In this document: piece by piece, positions 32,655-44,685 of the stretch
How positions within the stretch are numbered: the first letter of the stretch is position 1
Layout of the letters: every line of letters starts with the position of its first letter
Translations under genes and position numbers: made by a program
The notes under the pieces: generated by a model
The model's database searches: none
Seen by the model: only the letters and a program-made list of their open reading frames with translations
Told to the model about the DNA's origin: nothing
From: Adiantum capillus-veneris
Taxonomy: Eukaryota; Streptophyta; Polypodiopsida; Polypodiales; Pteridaceae
Assembly (NCBI GenBank): GCA_014529385.2
Contig: CM043969.1
Location: 23,792,446-23,856,445 of the forward strand
DNA length: 64,000 nt
Reading direction: 5' to 3'

Positions 32655-33270
32655 TTACTCTAGGGAAGCATTGTAAGCATTGACAAGGTTTAGGTTACCC
32701 TTTAATTGTATGCCTTGCATCCATCTAGCATCTTCAAAAGGATAATTCTTAAACTTAATAAGGTATCGTCGGATAGTCTTACCGCCTCTTAGTACCTTGT
32801 CTTCATGTTGGAGAATGGACTCAGATTGTAGCACCTCTTCTTGGTCCTCTATCGGTGGTGGGTCTTCAATAGTTGGTTCTTGTGGTGGCTCTCCTTTGTA
32901 AGGCTTTAGTAGGCTCACATGGAAAGCATTGTGTATGAGCCAATGGTTGGGCAACTTGAGTTGATAGGCCATCTTATTGATTGGCCTAAGAATCTGGAAG
33001 GTACCATAGTACCTTTTTGCTAACTTAGCATAGTACTTTTGGTATCCCGTAGGATTCTTGCCCATCATGTGCCTTAATCAAGCCTTGGGAAATTTGAGTA
33101 AGACCCAATCACTTTCTTTAAAGGCTTGGGCTCTTCTGTGCTTGTCAGCAGCAGCCTTTTGCCTTTGCTGTGAGATAGAGATAGCATCCTTAATCTTTTG
33201 GAAAGATTCTTTTAGGTCTCGTCTATACTCATCTGCACAGCGAAGAACTTCCCGTGTACCTTAAGTAGCA
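32655..33270 (-). pseudogene. pol: Integrase C-terminus with chromodomain
   Basis: The frame at 32655-33068 has YYGTFQILRPINKMAYQLKL and NAFHVSLLKPYKGEPP, the integrase C-terminal fold. Then comes VLRGGKTIRRYLIKFKNYP and FEDARWMQ, a chromodomain. Chromodomains bind histone marks and steer insertion, and this one defines the element as a chromovirus. The stretch 33069-33270 is the same protein in another frame. Confidence 0.85.
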
Positions 33271-33280
33271 AGGGACTTTT

Positions 33281-34283
33281 TTATCTTCCCTCAATTACCT
33301 CAAAAGGTGATTTTCCCATGGAAGTATGTACAGTGTTGGTGTAGGCATACTCCACTAAGGGTAAGTACTTCTCCCATTGGGATCTTTGATCTACTTCCAT
33401 TACATAGGCTTTTCGTAGATCAAGAATTGTTAGGTTAGCTATTTCACTTTGGCCATCCGTTTGCGGGTGATAGGCTGAAGAGAAGTTTAGCCTTGTTCCT
33501 AAATTCTCAAAGAGACCCTTCCAAAAATTACTGGTCATTCTAGGATCTCTATCCGACACTATGGACATTGGCAAGCCATGGTACTTGAAGATTTGTGAAA
33601 TGAAGAGGGTTGCCATTTGATGGGCTTCGATAGTCTTTTGACAGGTATAAAATGAGCTTGTTTACTGAACCTGTCTACTATCGTCCATATTCCCGTATTC
33701 CCATGGATGACTTAGGCAATCCAAAGATAAAATCCATGGATATGCTCTCCCATGGTGAATTAGGGATTGGCAAAGGTTGAAGCAATCCAAGTTGCTTCCC
33801 TCTATCAAACTTTGTCTTTTGGCATACCACACATTTAGAAACATACTCTTGTATGTTCGCTTTCATGGTAGGCCAATAGAAATATGTTTCAATTACCTTT
33901 AGGGTAGACCGAATCCCTCTATGCCCCACATAAGGAGGAGCATGAGATTCATACATTACTTTCTCACGTAGTGAGCTAGTAATGCATAGTCTATTGCCGT
34001 AGAGAAGATAACCATCTTGTAAAGTAAATGGTTCCTCTTTCTTCCCTAGTGCAAGGGTTGAAATCACATCTCTAAAATCGAGATCAATAGCATACTCATC
34101 TATCATAGAAGATAGATCATTGTGAGTTGCTATGGAAACCGCATTCACTCTCGGCCATCTTGAGAGTGCATCCGCTACTTGATTATGCTTGCGAGCAATG
34201 TAAGCAATATGAAAATGAAATTGCAAAAGAAAATTTCCCACCTCATTTGTTTGTCGGAGAGCTTGGTCTGTGTCATGAAGCAC
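33281..34283 (-). pseudogene. pol: RNase H end and integrase core (gypsy copy 2)
   Basis: 33678-34283 has IARKHNQVADALSRWP (end of RNase H), HAPPYVGHRGIRST with CVVCQKTK (zinc site), and SPWESISMDFIFGLP carrying the first catalytic Asp. 33281-33616 has SIVSDRDPRMTSNFWK (second Asp) and YHPQTDGQSEI (Glu). One frameshift near 33640-33680 separates them. The D-D-E triad is complete in sequence though not in one frame. Confidence 0.85.
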
Positions 34284-35413
34284 TTAAGACTTTGGTGATC
34301 CATTCGCAGAATGAAAGGAGTCCCTAATAAATAGTGCTTCCATGAGTCTAAGGCATGTAGAACTGCAAGGAGTTCCTTTTCATATATGCCTAGAGCTTGC
34401 TCAACAGGGTCGAGCCTTTGACTTTCATAGCCTATGGCGTGCCCTTCTTGGAGCAAAACAGCTCCAAGGCAATCACCACAAGCATCACATTGGACCTCAA
34501 ATGGCTTTGAGAGATCCGGTAGTGTAAGCACAGGTTGAGAGATAAGCTTTTCTATAAGCTTTTTGAAAGCATTGTTCTCCTTGGCATACCATGTGTACCT
34601 AACGTTTTTCTTTGTTAGGTCATGTAGTGGTCCTGCTATTAGTGAGAACTTTTCTATGAAGCATCTATAGTATGCACACATACCTATAAAGCTTCTTAAC
34701 TCATGAAGATTCCTTGGTTTAGGCCATCCTTTTATTACCTCTAACTTTGATGGATCCATTTGGATGCCATCTTGAGAGATAATGTGATCTAAATACTGAA
34801 TCTCTTGTAAGAAAAATTCAATTTTCTTTCGAGTAACATAAAGTTTATTCTCTCTTAGAACTTGAAATATTACCTGGAGGTGTTGCTTGTGTTTGTCTAA
34901 TAAATTAGATATCATCAAACAACACTCCAGTAAAGGTTCAGTGAGGCCTGAATAGCTTCTTCATCAAGCGGTTGAATGTGGCTGGTGCATTGGTCAAGCC
35001 ATAAAGGCATGACAATGTATTTGTAAAGACCAAACGTAATGCAAAATGTGGTCTTTACAATGTCTTGATCAACTATCCTTATTTGATATAGCCACTTTTT
35101 ATGTCAATCCTACTGAAGTAGGTGGAGCCTTGTAGCTTATCAAATAGGTCTTCTACCCGTGGAACGGGAAACCTATTTTTGATAGTGATCCTATTACTAG
35201 TAGCATAGGAGAACAAAATGGAGATAAGCTAGGCCTAACCATGCCCTTCTCAACTAACTCATGCGCTTGCCGCATAATCTCCTCTTGTTGAGCTTGAGGA
35301 ACTCTATAAGGAGGTTTGTTAGGCGGTGAACTTCCTGGAAGAAGTGCAATTGCATGGTCATCATTACCTCGTTTAGGAGGTAGCTCAACAAGGGATGTTG
35401 TCAATAAACACAT
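34175..35413 (-). pseudogene. pol: Reverse transcriptase and RNase H (gypsy copy 2)
   Basis: The N-terminal piece (35153-35413) has EEIMRQAHELVEKGMVRPS. The palm (34918-35150) is readable but has several stops: VEDLFDKLQGSTYFSRIDI, YGLTNAPATFNRLM and the catalytic Asp pair in VLFDDI. The connection and RNase H (34175-34918) read GWPKPRNLHELRSFIGMCAY and CDACGDCLGAVLLQEG. Unlike the Tat elements, the catalytic core is present. Confidence 0.85.
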
Positions 35414-35602
35414 CTAGAAACCCCTTGAGAAAATTGGATAACTCTAATTCCTTTTGGTTGTGTATATTTTCTTTTGCTAAAACATTAGGTTCATTTTCAG
35501 AATCTTTAACAAAAATCATGTACACGAAAATAGAGCTCTTTATTAACTTGTTGAAATCTTGTGGATGTACAATGGGTATAGTGTTACCCATTTCCTTAGC
35601 AT

Positions 35603-35915
35603 CTATATACATATCTTTTCCCTGAACTTGAGGGAGATTCTCCTTTCACGGAATTTAACATTGGCAGCCATATCAAACCATGGTGCCCCTAGGATTACAT
35701 CCTCATTCTTGACAGGAGAGATAAAGAAGTCCTCTTTGTCCACATAGCTCTGGACATGGAGCCTCAATTTCCCGATTAAGGGAGTGACTGAAGCTTCTTG
35801 CCCCTTGAAAGCACCGTCTGCGGGTAGGATATCTCCCATCTTGTAGGTATGTATGCCTAGCTTGGTGGCCAACTCTATAGATATAAAATTATGAGTAGAA
35901 TCGGGTCAAAGAGAA
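35603..35915 (-). pseudogene. Aspartic protease region (gypsy copy 2)
   Basis: The frame has KLGIHTYKMGDILPADGAFK and VILGAPWFDMAANVKF. The active-site part (FILFDPDSTHNF-like, near 35890-35920) is split by a frameshift. It is close to 530-973 in copy 1. Confidence 0.7.
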
Positions 35916-35933
35916 TAAAAGCATCATGTTCTC

Positions 35934-36727
35934 TTAACTTTTCCCAAGCATGGCATAGAGGAGATCCTTTGTGGTGAGTTTCCTCCTCTTCGATTTCGAC
36001 CAAGGTAGCTCTAGGAGGATCATGGCGATTGTTCTTTTGGGGACAAGCGTGGTACGCATGTCCTTGTTCGCCGCACTTAAAACACCGGTTATCCTTGCGA
36101 TAATGCTCAAGCTCTTCAGGAGAGAGTTTATTTTTGCCTTTATAAACTCCCTTCTCTTTAGCTTTGTTGGAGTTGACCTTAGGAGAATTTTGGACATTGT
36201 CCTTCCCCTTAGGCTCATTGGAACCCTTGTTTTTAGGGGGCTAAGAGTTCCTCTTAGCCCCTTTTTGGAAATTGATTCAAGAGGCCACCATAGTATGATG
36301 TATTACCGTCGATATGGTCCGTGGCCTTTAGGAGTTGACATACTCCGCCGTTTCTTCGGTTAAGACCGCACAAAATTGTTGCTTTTGCTCTCCAAAATCT
36401 AACTTTTTGAAGACAGTGGCTTTGAGTTGTAGGTCCCAAAACCTGTCTACATATTTGTGGATGGATTCATAGGGAGAAAGCTTCAAGATTCACCACTTAG
36501 TGAGTACTTTGTCTTTTGCATCGATGGCCAAAAATTGATTCATAATGGAAGCCCTTAAAGATCTCCATGTTTGTGGAGCTTCACCGCTGGCCCGTAGGCT
36601 AGACCACCATTGTCTAGCGGACTTTTGAAAGTGCATAGATACATAGCGTAGCTTAGAGGACTCTGTGAAGCCCTCATCTCTGAACGCCGCATCAAATTGT
36701 TGGATAAAGGCCAAGACTTTGTCTGTA
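35934..36727 (-). pseudogene. gag: Gag capsid C-part and zinc knuckle (gypsy copy 2)
   Basis: The capsid segment at 36490-36727 reads FIQQFDAAFRDEGF and RQWWSSLRASGEAP. Near 36040-36090 a perfect CFKCGEQGHAYHAC (CX2CX4HX4C) is readable in one frame. Frames change near 36250 and 36480. The copia element cuts the gene at 36732. Confidence 0.8.
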
Positions 36728-36732
36728 GCACC

Positions 36733-36924
36733 TGAAGGAGTACGAGCGGAAGTGCGACGCGAGAGAGAGTGCGAGAAGAAGAGCACGACTATATGGTGAA
36801 CTCGCTCTACTGTAATGTGTAGAGCATAGTGAGTTCTAATTAGGTTTTTACAAAAGAATATGTGTACATACCTGGCGGCCCGCCCACTTACCTGGGCGAC
36901 CACATTGGGCTTTATACCCCAACA
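36733..36924 (-). repeat. 3' LTR of copia (192 bp)
   Basis: It starts TGAAGGAGTACGAGCG and ends TACCCCAACA on the plus strand. Next to it, ACCTCCCACTT is the complement of the classic copia purine tract AAGTGGGAGGT. Confidence 0.95.
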
Positions 36925-37013
36925 ACCTCCCACTTAAAGACCAATGTGGTACTTTAAGTGTGAGAGAAGCTACTATACAAGCTAATATACAAGAGATGTA
37001 GAGAAGTGATGTA

Positions 37014-37397
37014 CTACCCTACACCGAACTGCTTGCAAAAATGCGCAAAGATCTCTGAGGGAAGTCCTTTTGTAAGTAGATCAGCAGGATTTTCTGTGGT
37101 GTGAACTTTGACAAGCTGAAGTTGATTATCCTCGAGCATTTCCCTTATGAAATGATACTTCACATCCACATGCTTTGTCTTTGAGTGATAAACTGGATTG
37201 CGAGCCAATTGTATAGCACTTTGACTATCACAATATAACACAGGCATCTCTTCTTTGATTCCCAAGTTTGTCACTAGTCGATTAAGCCAAATTGATTCTT
37301 TGCATGCCTCTGATGCTGCAACATATTCAGCCTCTGTAGTAGACTGAGTAACACAATCTTGTAATCTAGAACGCCATGATACTGCTCCACCAGCCAA
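37014..37397 (-). pseudogene. pol: Copia RNase H
   Basis: The frame reads AVSWRSRLQDCVTQSTTEAE and YVAASEACKESIWL, then VLYCDSQSAIQLARNPVYHS and KTKHVDVKYHFIRE. It ends MPSEIFAHFC-like near the polypurine tract. These are the standard copia RNase H blocks with catalytic acids present. A stop (TAA) at 37413-37415 parts it from reverse transcriptase. Confidence 0.9.
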
Positions 37398-37412
37398 TGT
37401 AAAGACATACCC

Positions 37413-38325
37413 TTATGTAGACCTTCGGTTGTCTAAGTCACCTGCATAATCTGAGTCTGTAAAACCCTTTACACTTAGCTCCTGAATCCCATAGCATATA
37501 CGCATACTCTTTGTAGCTTTCAGGTATCTCAATATTCCTTTCACTGCCTCCCAATGTTTCTTGCCTGGGTTTGACATGTATCGACTTACTACTCCCACTG
37601 CAAATGCAATGTCTGAGCGAGTAGCAATCGTTGCATACATCAAACTATCCAGTGCAGACATATATGGAATCTTATCCATTTCAGTCTGTTCTTCCTCAGA
37701 CACAGGACAATCTTGTTTGCTAAGTTTCACATATGGTGGCAGTGGAACACTGAGTGCCTTTCCCTTCTCCATATTGAAACGTTGCAAAACCTTGTCAATA
37801 TACTCTGTTTGAGATAACCAAATCAACTTCTTTGATCTGTCTCTCTCAATGCGCATACCAAGTATATGACTTGCCTCACCCATGTCTTTCATGTCAAACG
37901 ATTTTTCCATCTTTGACTTCAAAGCTGAAATTTCTTCCAAGTGCTTGCCAGCAATCAACATGTCATCCACATACAAAATAAGGATCAGCCAACTGCCATC
38001 CTTAGCCTTCTTTGTATATAGACAGTGATCGAACTCACTACGTTTGTAGCCTTGAGAAAGCATAAACTTGTGGAATTTATGGTACCATGCCCTCGGTGAT
38101 TGTTTTAAGCAAACCCTTCTGGCTGCTGCATGTAAATTTCCACATCTAAATCACCATGCAAGAACGCTGTCTTGACATCCATTTGGTGCAACACCAAATC
38201 TAATATGGCAACCAATGCAAGAAATCATCTCAATGTAGTCATCTTGACCACCAGAGAGAAGACTTCATCAAAGTCAATGCCTTGTTCTTGCTTAAAACCC
38301 TTGGCAACAAGCCTTGCTTTGTACT
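37413..38325 (-). pseudogene. pol: Copia reverse transcriptase
   Basis: 37413-38063 contains the catalytic ILYVDDMLIAG, then FDMKDMGEASHILGM, a SALDSLMYATIATRSDIAFA block and GFTDSDYAGDLDNRRST. Upstream (38064-38325) [20 protein letters not shown] and [18 protein letters not shown] are readable in other frames. It would copy the RNA into DNA. Two frameshifts break it. Confidence 0.9.
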
Positions 38326-38329
38326 TTGG

Positions 38330-38965
38330 CTAACTATCATGAGCGGTGATCTTATACCTGTAAACCCATTTACAAGGTAGAGCCTTTTTGCCCTGTGGTA
38401 ATTTAACTAGCTTCCATGTCTTGTTTTTATGCAGAGCTGTCATCTCTGACTGCATGGCCAATTGCCAATTCCCGGAGTCCTTCAATTGCACTGCTTCCTT
38501 GTAACATGAAGGCTCATTGCAATCAGTCAACATGACATAGTTCATAGATGGAATAAACCTATCAGGAGGTCGTGTGACACGTCCAGATCTACGCACAATA
38601 GGTGGCTCAGGCTCAGCCACAACCTGTGGTTCCACTCTATCTTGTCCTTGCTCCTGTTGAGCCGTGACATTTTGTCTTGCACGTGCAGGTCCATCTTCTT
38701 GGAAGACAACTCTTCTAATCTCCTCAACCCTCTCTGGTTTAGAATGATATTTGGATTCATTAAAGTGAACATCATTGCTGCAGACAACCTTTCTGGATTC
38801 GCGATCCCAAAGTCTGTACCCCATCTCACCAGAATTACCATAGCTTAGAAAGATGCTCTTTCTACTTTTTGGCTCAAGTTTGTTCCTAAATTCCTTTGAA
38901 ACGTGAGTATATGCCTCACAGCCAAAGACTCTGAGATGCTTGTATGAGGGAATTTTGCCTACCAT
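38330..38965 (-). pseudogene. pol: Copia integrase C-terminus and polymerase linker
   Basis: The frame has LRVFGCEAYTHVSKEFRNKL and FLSYGNSGEMGYRLWD, the conserved end of copia integrases. An acidic and Pro-rich linker, RRSGRVTRPPDRF, and the start of reverse transcriptase (NWQLAMQSEMTALHKNKTW) follow. It is closed by a TAG where a Gln codon is expected (HDS-stop-PKYKARL). Confidence 0.9.
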
Positions 38966-38970
38966 ACCAT

Positions 38971-40941
38971 CTATGGCACTGAACCCTTCTGCAAAACCTT
39001 GCTAGGAGATCTATTTACAAGATGAACAGCTGTTGATACAGCTTCAACCCAAAACCCATTTGGCAGTTGTGCATTAGACAACATACTTCTGACCTTCTCT
39101 TGTATGGTCCTATTCATCCTCTCAGCAACACCATTTTGAGGAGGATTGTAAGGAGCAGTAAGTTCACGTTTTATACCTTTTGACTCACAAAAGTCCTGAA
39201 AGGCCTTTGAAACATACTCTCCACCATTGTCAGTGCGTAAGCATTTAAGCTTCTTGCCACTCTGATTCTCCACAAGTGTCACAAACGTTTTGAAAACACT
39301 AAACGCTTCATCCTTGTGCTTGAGAAAGTAAACCCATACTTTCCTCGAGTAATCATCTATAAATGTCATAAAGTAAGAAGCTCCCCCTAGAGATAGGTTA
39401 GGCATAGGTCCACACAAATCACTATGAACAAGTGCCAACTGTCTATCTCTTCTACTGCTTCTATGCTTATGTGGCTGCTGTGTTTGCTTACCATACAGAC
39501 AATGTTCACAGAATTCAAAATCATTAAATGAAAAGCCAGGAAAATAACCAGAACGAGACAAGATTTCCATTCCCTTCTTGGACATATGTCCTAACCGGCT
39601 ATGCCACAAAGAAACGTTCGGCTGCTCGGTTACATTGATTACTTTTTTAGAGACATTTGATACATAAATCATGTAAAGTCCTCCAGACTTTACTCCATGT
39701 GCTACTGTCATAGAACCCTTGGATATCTTCCACATGTTCTGTCCAAAAGTGGTGACGTAGCCAGCATCATCAAGTAAACCTGTGCGGATCAAGCTCTTTG
39801 TAATTGCGGGAACATGTCTCACATTCTTCAGCGTGAAAGAAGAGCCATTCTGAAACTTCAATTGTACATCTCCAACACCTAAGATCTCACATGTCTGCTC
39901 ATTGCCTAGCCGAACATGATCTTTAGTGGTCACATAAGAGGTAAACCACTCCTTGTTTGGAGACACATGAAGTGATGCCCCTGAGTCTATAATCCAGTCA
40001 CTCAGTGCATTTCCATCAGATGCTGTAAGAAGAGCTGAGTCCATTGTATTCTTCAAGAAGTAGATGTCTCCTGACACTAGACTGTCATCCTCTGCAACAG
40101 TGTTTGTCACATTTATTTCTTGAATCTTCACTGAGGACTTGTTCTTCTCACCATGGTCTGCAGCTTTCTCTTTGCCATTTTCTGCTTTCCATTCTCTGTA
40201 GTCTCTTTTCATGTGACCATTCTTGCCACAATGGTAGCATTCTATGTCACTCTTTCCTTTAGCACTGCGGGACTTGCTACGAGACTGATTCCTCTTTCCA
40301 CCTTTGTACTTTTCTTTGGTCCTTCCCCTGACAACTAAGGCTGTTCCTTTGCCTTTGTCCATTGTCTTTCTATTGGTTTCTTCACTAAGCAGACTTCCTT
40401 CTACACCTGCTATGTTCAGACCATCTGGAGGTGCAGAATTACTCAAAGCTGTGCAAAAAGTGTCCCAACTTTTCGGCAATGTGATCAACAGGAACATAGG
40501 TCTAACAGGTTCATCAAACTTGACACCTTGAGCTGACAACTGACTATAGATTGTGTTGAATTCATTCAGATGATTGGACATAGGTGTCCCTTCTTTCATC
40601 TTCAAGTCAACAAGCTTCTTAAGCCAGTATACCTGTGAAGCTGCACTCTACTTCTCATAAAGATCACTCAGCTTTAACCATGCTTGATAAGCCGACATCT
40701 CGTCTGCTACATTGAAGTAAACGCTTTCTGCCAAAGTCAGCATAATGGTAGAAAGTGCCAATTCATCCATTTCGCTCCATTCATCTTCGTCCATATCTTC
40801 TGGTTTTATCCCCTTGAGCTTTATAGGGTTTATCTACTTCTTTTGTACCAACACGTGCCAAATCTGTTGCTTCCACAATGGGAAATTGGTTCCATCCAGC
40901 TTCTTGATATTGTAAAGAGCAGTGTCCTGTGGTCTAGACAT
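38971..40941 (-). pseudogene. gag-pol: Copia gag, protease and integrase core
   Basis: Gag starts MSRPQDTALYNIKKLDGTNF at 40941. Two TAG stops (near 40830 and 40650) interrupt it, each one change from CAG. From 40605 the frame is open for 544 codons. The knuckle is CYHCGKNGHMKRDY with the last Cys changed to Tyr. The protease site is IIDSGASLHVSPN. The integrase zinc site is HSRLGHMSKKG with CEHCLYGK. The catalytic blocks are VHSDLCGPM, LRTDNGGEYVS and NGVAERMNRT, giving a full D-D-E. Confidence 0.92.
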
Positions 40942-41970
40942 AGCTACGCTTCACAGTAGTTTACTTTTCTGGGAAAAATTCGGTAGAGTTTTCCCTGTAA
41001 ACTGACCTCTGAACCAATATCAACCTGTCAAATGAACCAAGAAAGCTTCAGATTCTGCAGAAATTTTGGCAGAGTCTCCTTTGTAAAATGGATCTGGTGT
41101 ACTAAAAACAGACCAAAAAACCACTGTCTCTCTGACACTGTAAGCTGTGGGTAAACCTGTCCTGCACCTGTACTGTCTCTCACTGTCCTGTCACTATCCT
41201 GTAAGCATAGACTGCGACAATGCCTCAACGGCAGTAAAGCAAAGATGCAATCCCAACTGTCTAACTCACAATCAATACATCCTAGCTGCCTATCTAAGGG
41301 TGCTCGAGGGATCGCTCCAAGACCTGTATCACCGAAAGGATCTCAACATTCGAGAATCCCCCAGCTCAATAAAACCTCACTCGACCCTCAACAAAGGCTG
41401 CAGTAAATCTGACAGTACATAGACTTCCCACAAAGTCATACATCCACAAATTTCCCACTATATGCTATAACCGCTGCGGCGGTTGTTTGCTGCGTGACTC
41501 ACAGCCAGCAAACCTTCAACAGACATACATCATCTCTGACAATACATCCCATGTGGAAGTACCTGGAATGTCAGGATGAAATCTGGAATATCAAGCAGCA
41601 AACACAAGCTACCTGATGAACCAGTGGATGTCGCCTACAGTCTGTGTGTAGATGCGCACGTGTTGTATGTGACACGCCTCCAAGAACTGTGAGTCGTCCT
41701 TCGATGTGTAGACAGCCACAAATCAACACTCTGGGAGTGTCGATATCCTCAGCACCTGCAGTCGTAGGCCGAAAACCCCAAATTTGCAGAGTCGGATCTG
41801 CGCCCGCTGAGACCACGTAGTCGAAAATGGCCTGCGCAAACCTTTGTCGAAGCCGAACGGTGGCCGAGATGACCTCAGAATTTGGGGCCGTGTCTTCGCC
41901 TGTCGAATTTCACTCCAATCTGAGCTGGTGACTCTAGCCTCGAGCAGTGCTGCCCCGAGCCTCGATCTGA
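40942..41970 (-). other. Copia 5' leader
   Basis: About 1 kb between primer site and gag with no supported gene. That is long for a copia leader. It may hold packaging signals or a small unrecognised insert; nothing repeats elsewhere in the window. Confidence 0.5.
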
Positions 41971-41982
41971 GCTCTGATACCA
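41971..41982 (-). promoter_or_regulatory. Copia primer-binding site, initiator Met-tRNA
   Basis: The reverse strand is TGGTATCAGAGC, a perfect complement of the plant initiator Met-tRNA 3' end. It lies two bases from the LTR. Confidence 0.95.
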
Positions 41983-41984
41983 GT

Positions 41985-42176
41985 TGAAGGAGTACGAGCG
42001 AAAGTGCGACGCGAGAGAGAGTGCGAGAAGAAGAGCACGACGATATGGTGAACTCGCTCTACTGTCATGTGTAGAGCATAGTGAGTTCTTATTAGGTTTT
42101 AACAAAAGAATATGTGTACATACCTGCCGGCCCGCCCACTTACCTGGGCGATCACATTGGGCTTTATACCCCAACA
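41985..42176 (-). repeat. 5' LTR of copia (192 bp)
   Basis: Same length and ends as 36733-36924. On the reverse strand it opens TGTTGGGGTATAAAGCCC, so a TATA-like element lies within the first 15 bases. Confidence 0.95.
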
Positions 42177-42980
42177 GCACCAAAAGTGCCATCATAGGTA
42201 AGGAAAGAGATGCTCTTCCCTCCGTGTTTGAAATTCTTGAGCTTGGACGACCTCTTCCACGCGGCATAGGATTTCCTATGGCCTCTTCTTTTTTATGGTT
42301 CAAAGGTTGCACCATCACTTTCTTTAGAAGATGAATAATTTGAGGAAGATGGAGAATATGGTGACCTCTTTCTCGCCTTTTTCTTTCCTTTATCTTCTTT
42401 GTCTTCACCATCACTTTCATAAGAGGAAGAGGATGAAGAAGATGGAAAAGAAGGTGTCCTCTTTCTCGCCTTTTTCTTCTATTGCTTTTTTTCATCCCTC
42501 TTTGAAGTATGGTGTGGAGAAGTATGCGATGGTCTTCTCCGATTTTGGAGGTGATGGAGAGCCTTTAGCCCGCCTTCTTCGTGGAGCCATCTCCACCGAG
42601 GTGGCGGGAGACTCACTTCTTTCTCGTTCCTTCGGTGGAAGCTCTTGAGTTCTCCTTTGAGAAGGAGATGCGTCATCAAGGAGTAAATTTATGAGCCCTT
42701 CATAGGGATCCTCTTCTTCTTCCCGAATCGGAGAGAGACCTCTTTTGGAAGTCTTGCAAGGAGGCTTCCTAGGTATTCTCTCGTCATGGTGGGGAGCTTG
42801 GAGAATCGCATGAGCACGAAGCTTCCGTTGCACTTCACTTTGGAGGGATGGATTGCCCATGGCTTGTTGAAGCCTAGAAACAAGATAGTTAACAAGCATC
42901 GGGGCATCATTAGTAGCTTGCTCATTAGCGAAATCAAAGTTATCAATATTAATTTCACTCTCTTTACTATTGTCAGTCAT
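42177..42980 (-). pseudogene. gag: Gag N-terminal part (gypsy copy 2)
   Basis: The frame starts MTDNSKESEINIDNFDFANE at 42980 and runs to a stop at 42492. It then continues in other frames as a Ser/Arg/Lys-rich segment with repeated KKARKRSP words. It breaks off at the copia target site, beyond which the capsid resumes at 36727. A similar start in copy 1 supports the ATG. Confidence 0.8.
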
Positions 42981-43385
42981 TCTAACAACTTTTCGGTGTA
43001 AACTTTTTAGGTGTACTTTGGCACTTCAATCCCTAGTTGCTACTCCTCTTTACCCCTTTATAAAAAGCACTCAAAGCTACTATACCCGTGGCTCGAATAC
43101 CATTAATTGCAAGGAATAGAAGAGAGGGCCGTTCAACACCAAAGCAGCACCGGCTCCTGTCAAGCTTCTAATAGCTCAATAGTGGTTAAGCCGTAGGCAA
43201 GCCCCGTAAGACTCCACTATTAAGACCATAGCTCTCCACGGTGATGCCTTGTTAACAGCACAAAGGCAGGCGCACTGCAAGGCTAAAAAATCCCTATTCT
43301 ACTTACTCACATGCAATTAATAGTACCAACCATTTATAGCTAGCTTGAGGACCTCCCTTCTTGAGCAAGAAAAGAGAAACCTTGT

Positions 43386-43397
43386 GCTCTGATACCA
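43386..43397 (-). promoter_or_regulatory. Primer-binding site of gypsy copy 2, initiator Met-tRNA
   Basis: The reverse strand is TGGTATCAGAGC, perfect, one base from the LTR. Confidence 0.95.
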
Positions 43398-43398
43398 A

Positions 43399-44594
43399 TG
43401 TAACATTTAATGGCCTAGTAACTTGTGTGTAGCGGAAAATAGCATGAACATAGTGAGCATTTCATTAGAATAGATTCCTAATGAGATTAACAAGAGTGCT
43501 TGGGTGGAGAGAGCAACAAAAATCATAACACCTATGAACAATACTTCAAAAGAGAGAGAAATTAAGCAGTTGACAATAGTTGAGGACTGGATTTGCATAG
43601 TTGATGACAATAGTTGAGGACTGGATCCCCCCTCCAAAAGGCTTTGTATTATGGTTTCTCCCATCAAGAGAGACATTTTACAATACTAGCTAGTGCAACT
43701 AGCTAGTGCAATGAAGATCGAAACTTCATGCACTATGCAAAACACTTATCAAACACAACATCAATTTTCTCACGGTTTCAGACCCAAGACCTCACACACC
43801 TTTGAAGATGGTGAGAGCTAGCGGGGTATGAGAGTAGATTGAGAGGAAGAAGGAGTATTCTTACAAGAAAGATGTACATCTCCTCACATAATCACTCATA
43901 TTAGCATAGCTTAGCTTAGTAATTAGCATGGTAGAGGAGATGAGCATGCATTGAAGCTTGGCTCTTGGTTTGATTTGCATCACAAAGCCAAGAGTTGTTG
44001 GTGTAGGCCTCCCTTCTCACAAGCTTGGAGTAAGTGGTAAGCTTTCCATTAAAGCTTGAGAAGGAGAGAGAGTCTTCTTTACTTCACACATTAGATTGTG
44101 TGAGTGTTTGTGTGTGATAATGCCTTGCAGAAATTAGTCCCCCTCTCTCTCTTGGTCGACCCCCCTTGCTAATTACTCATGCTAGCATCCTATTGGACCT
44201 CCCCAGGCTTAGCCAATGACAATTAAGCAACATAAGTGATAGCCTTCTGACATGTGTCCCCTTTTCCCCTTTTGTGAGAGATTTAGGTAATTTAATAATT
44301 CAACTAAGCTCTCATTGGACCCCTTTGCCTCCTAGCCAATAGGAATCATGCAAGCCATTGCGTTGTTGAATGTTCATTGGTCTCCTTAGGAGACTGTCCA
44401 ATAGTCTTCTAGAGAGCTTAATTCTTATTGGTTCTTTTATTAAGTGTTTTTAAATTAATTAAACTAGATTTACTCTAGCCTAATTCTCATTGGTCCACCT
44501 CCAAGGCCATCCAATAGGATTTGAGTACACCTTGTGGGCATCTGGGCTAGGGAACTGACATGTGTCCCTCTTTCCCCTTGTGTACAAAGGGAGC

Positions 44595-44685
<91 letters not shown>

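Larger units (their letters stand above)
36733..42176 (-). mobile_element. Complete Ty1/copia element, nested in gag
   Basis: It has two 192-bp LTRs, a Met-tRNA primer site, one gag-pol read right to left (gag, protease, integrase, reverse transcriptase, RNase H) and a polypurine tract. GCACC repeats exactly on both sides (36728-36732, 42177-42181). By eye the LTRs differ at about 7 of 192 positions. A few stops and a frameshift inactivate it. The integrase-before-polymerase order is diagnostic of copia; it is probably of the Tork type, which is less certain. Confidence 0.95.
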
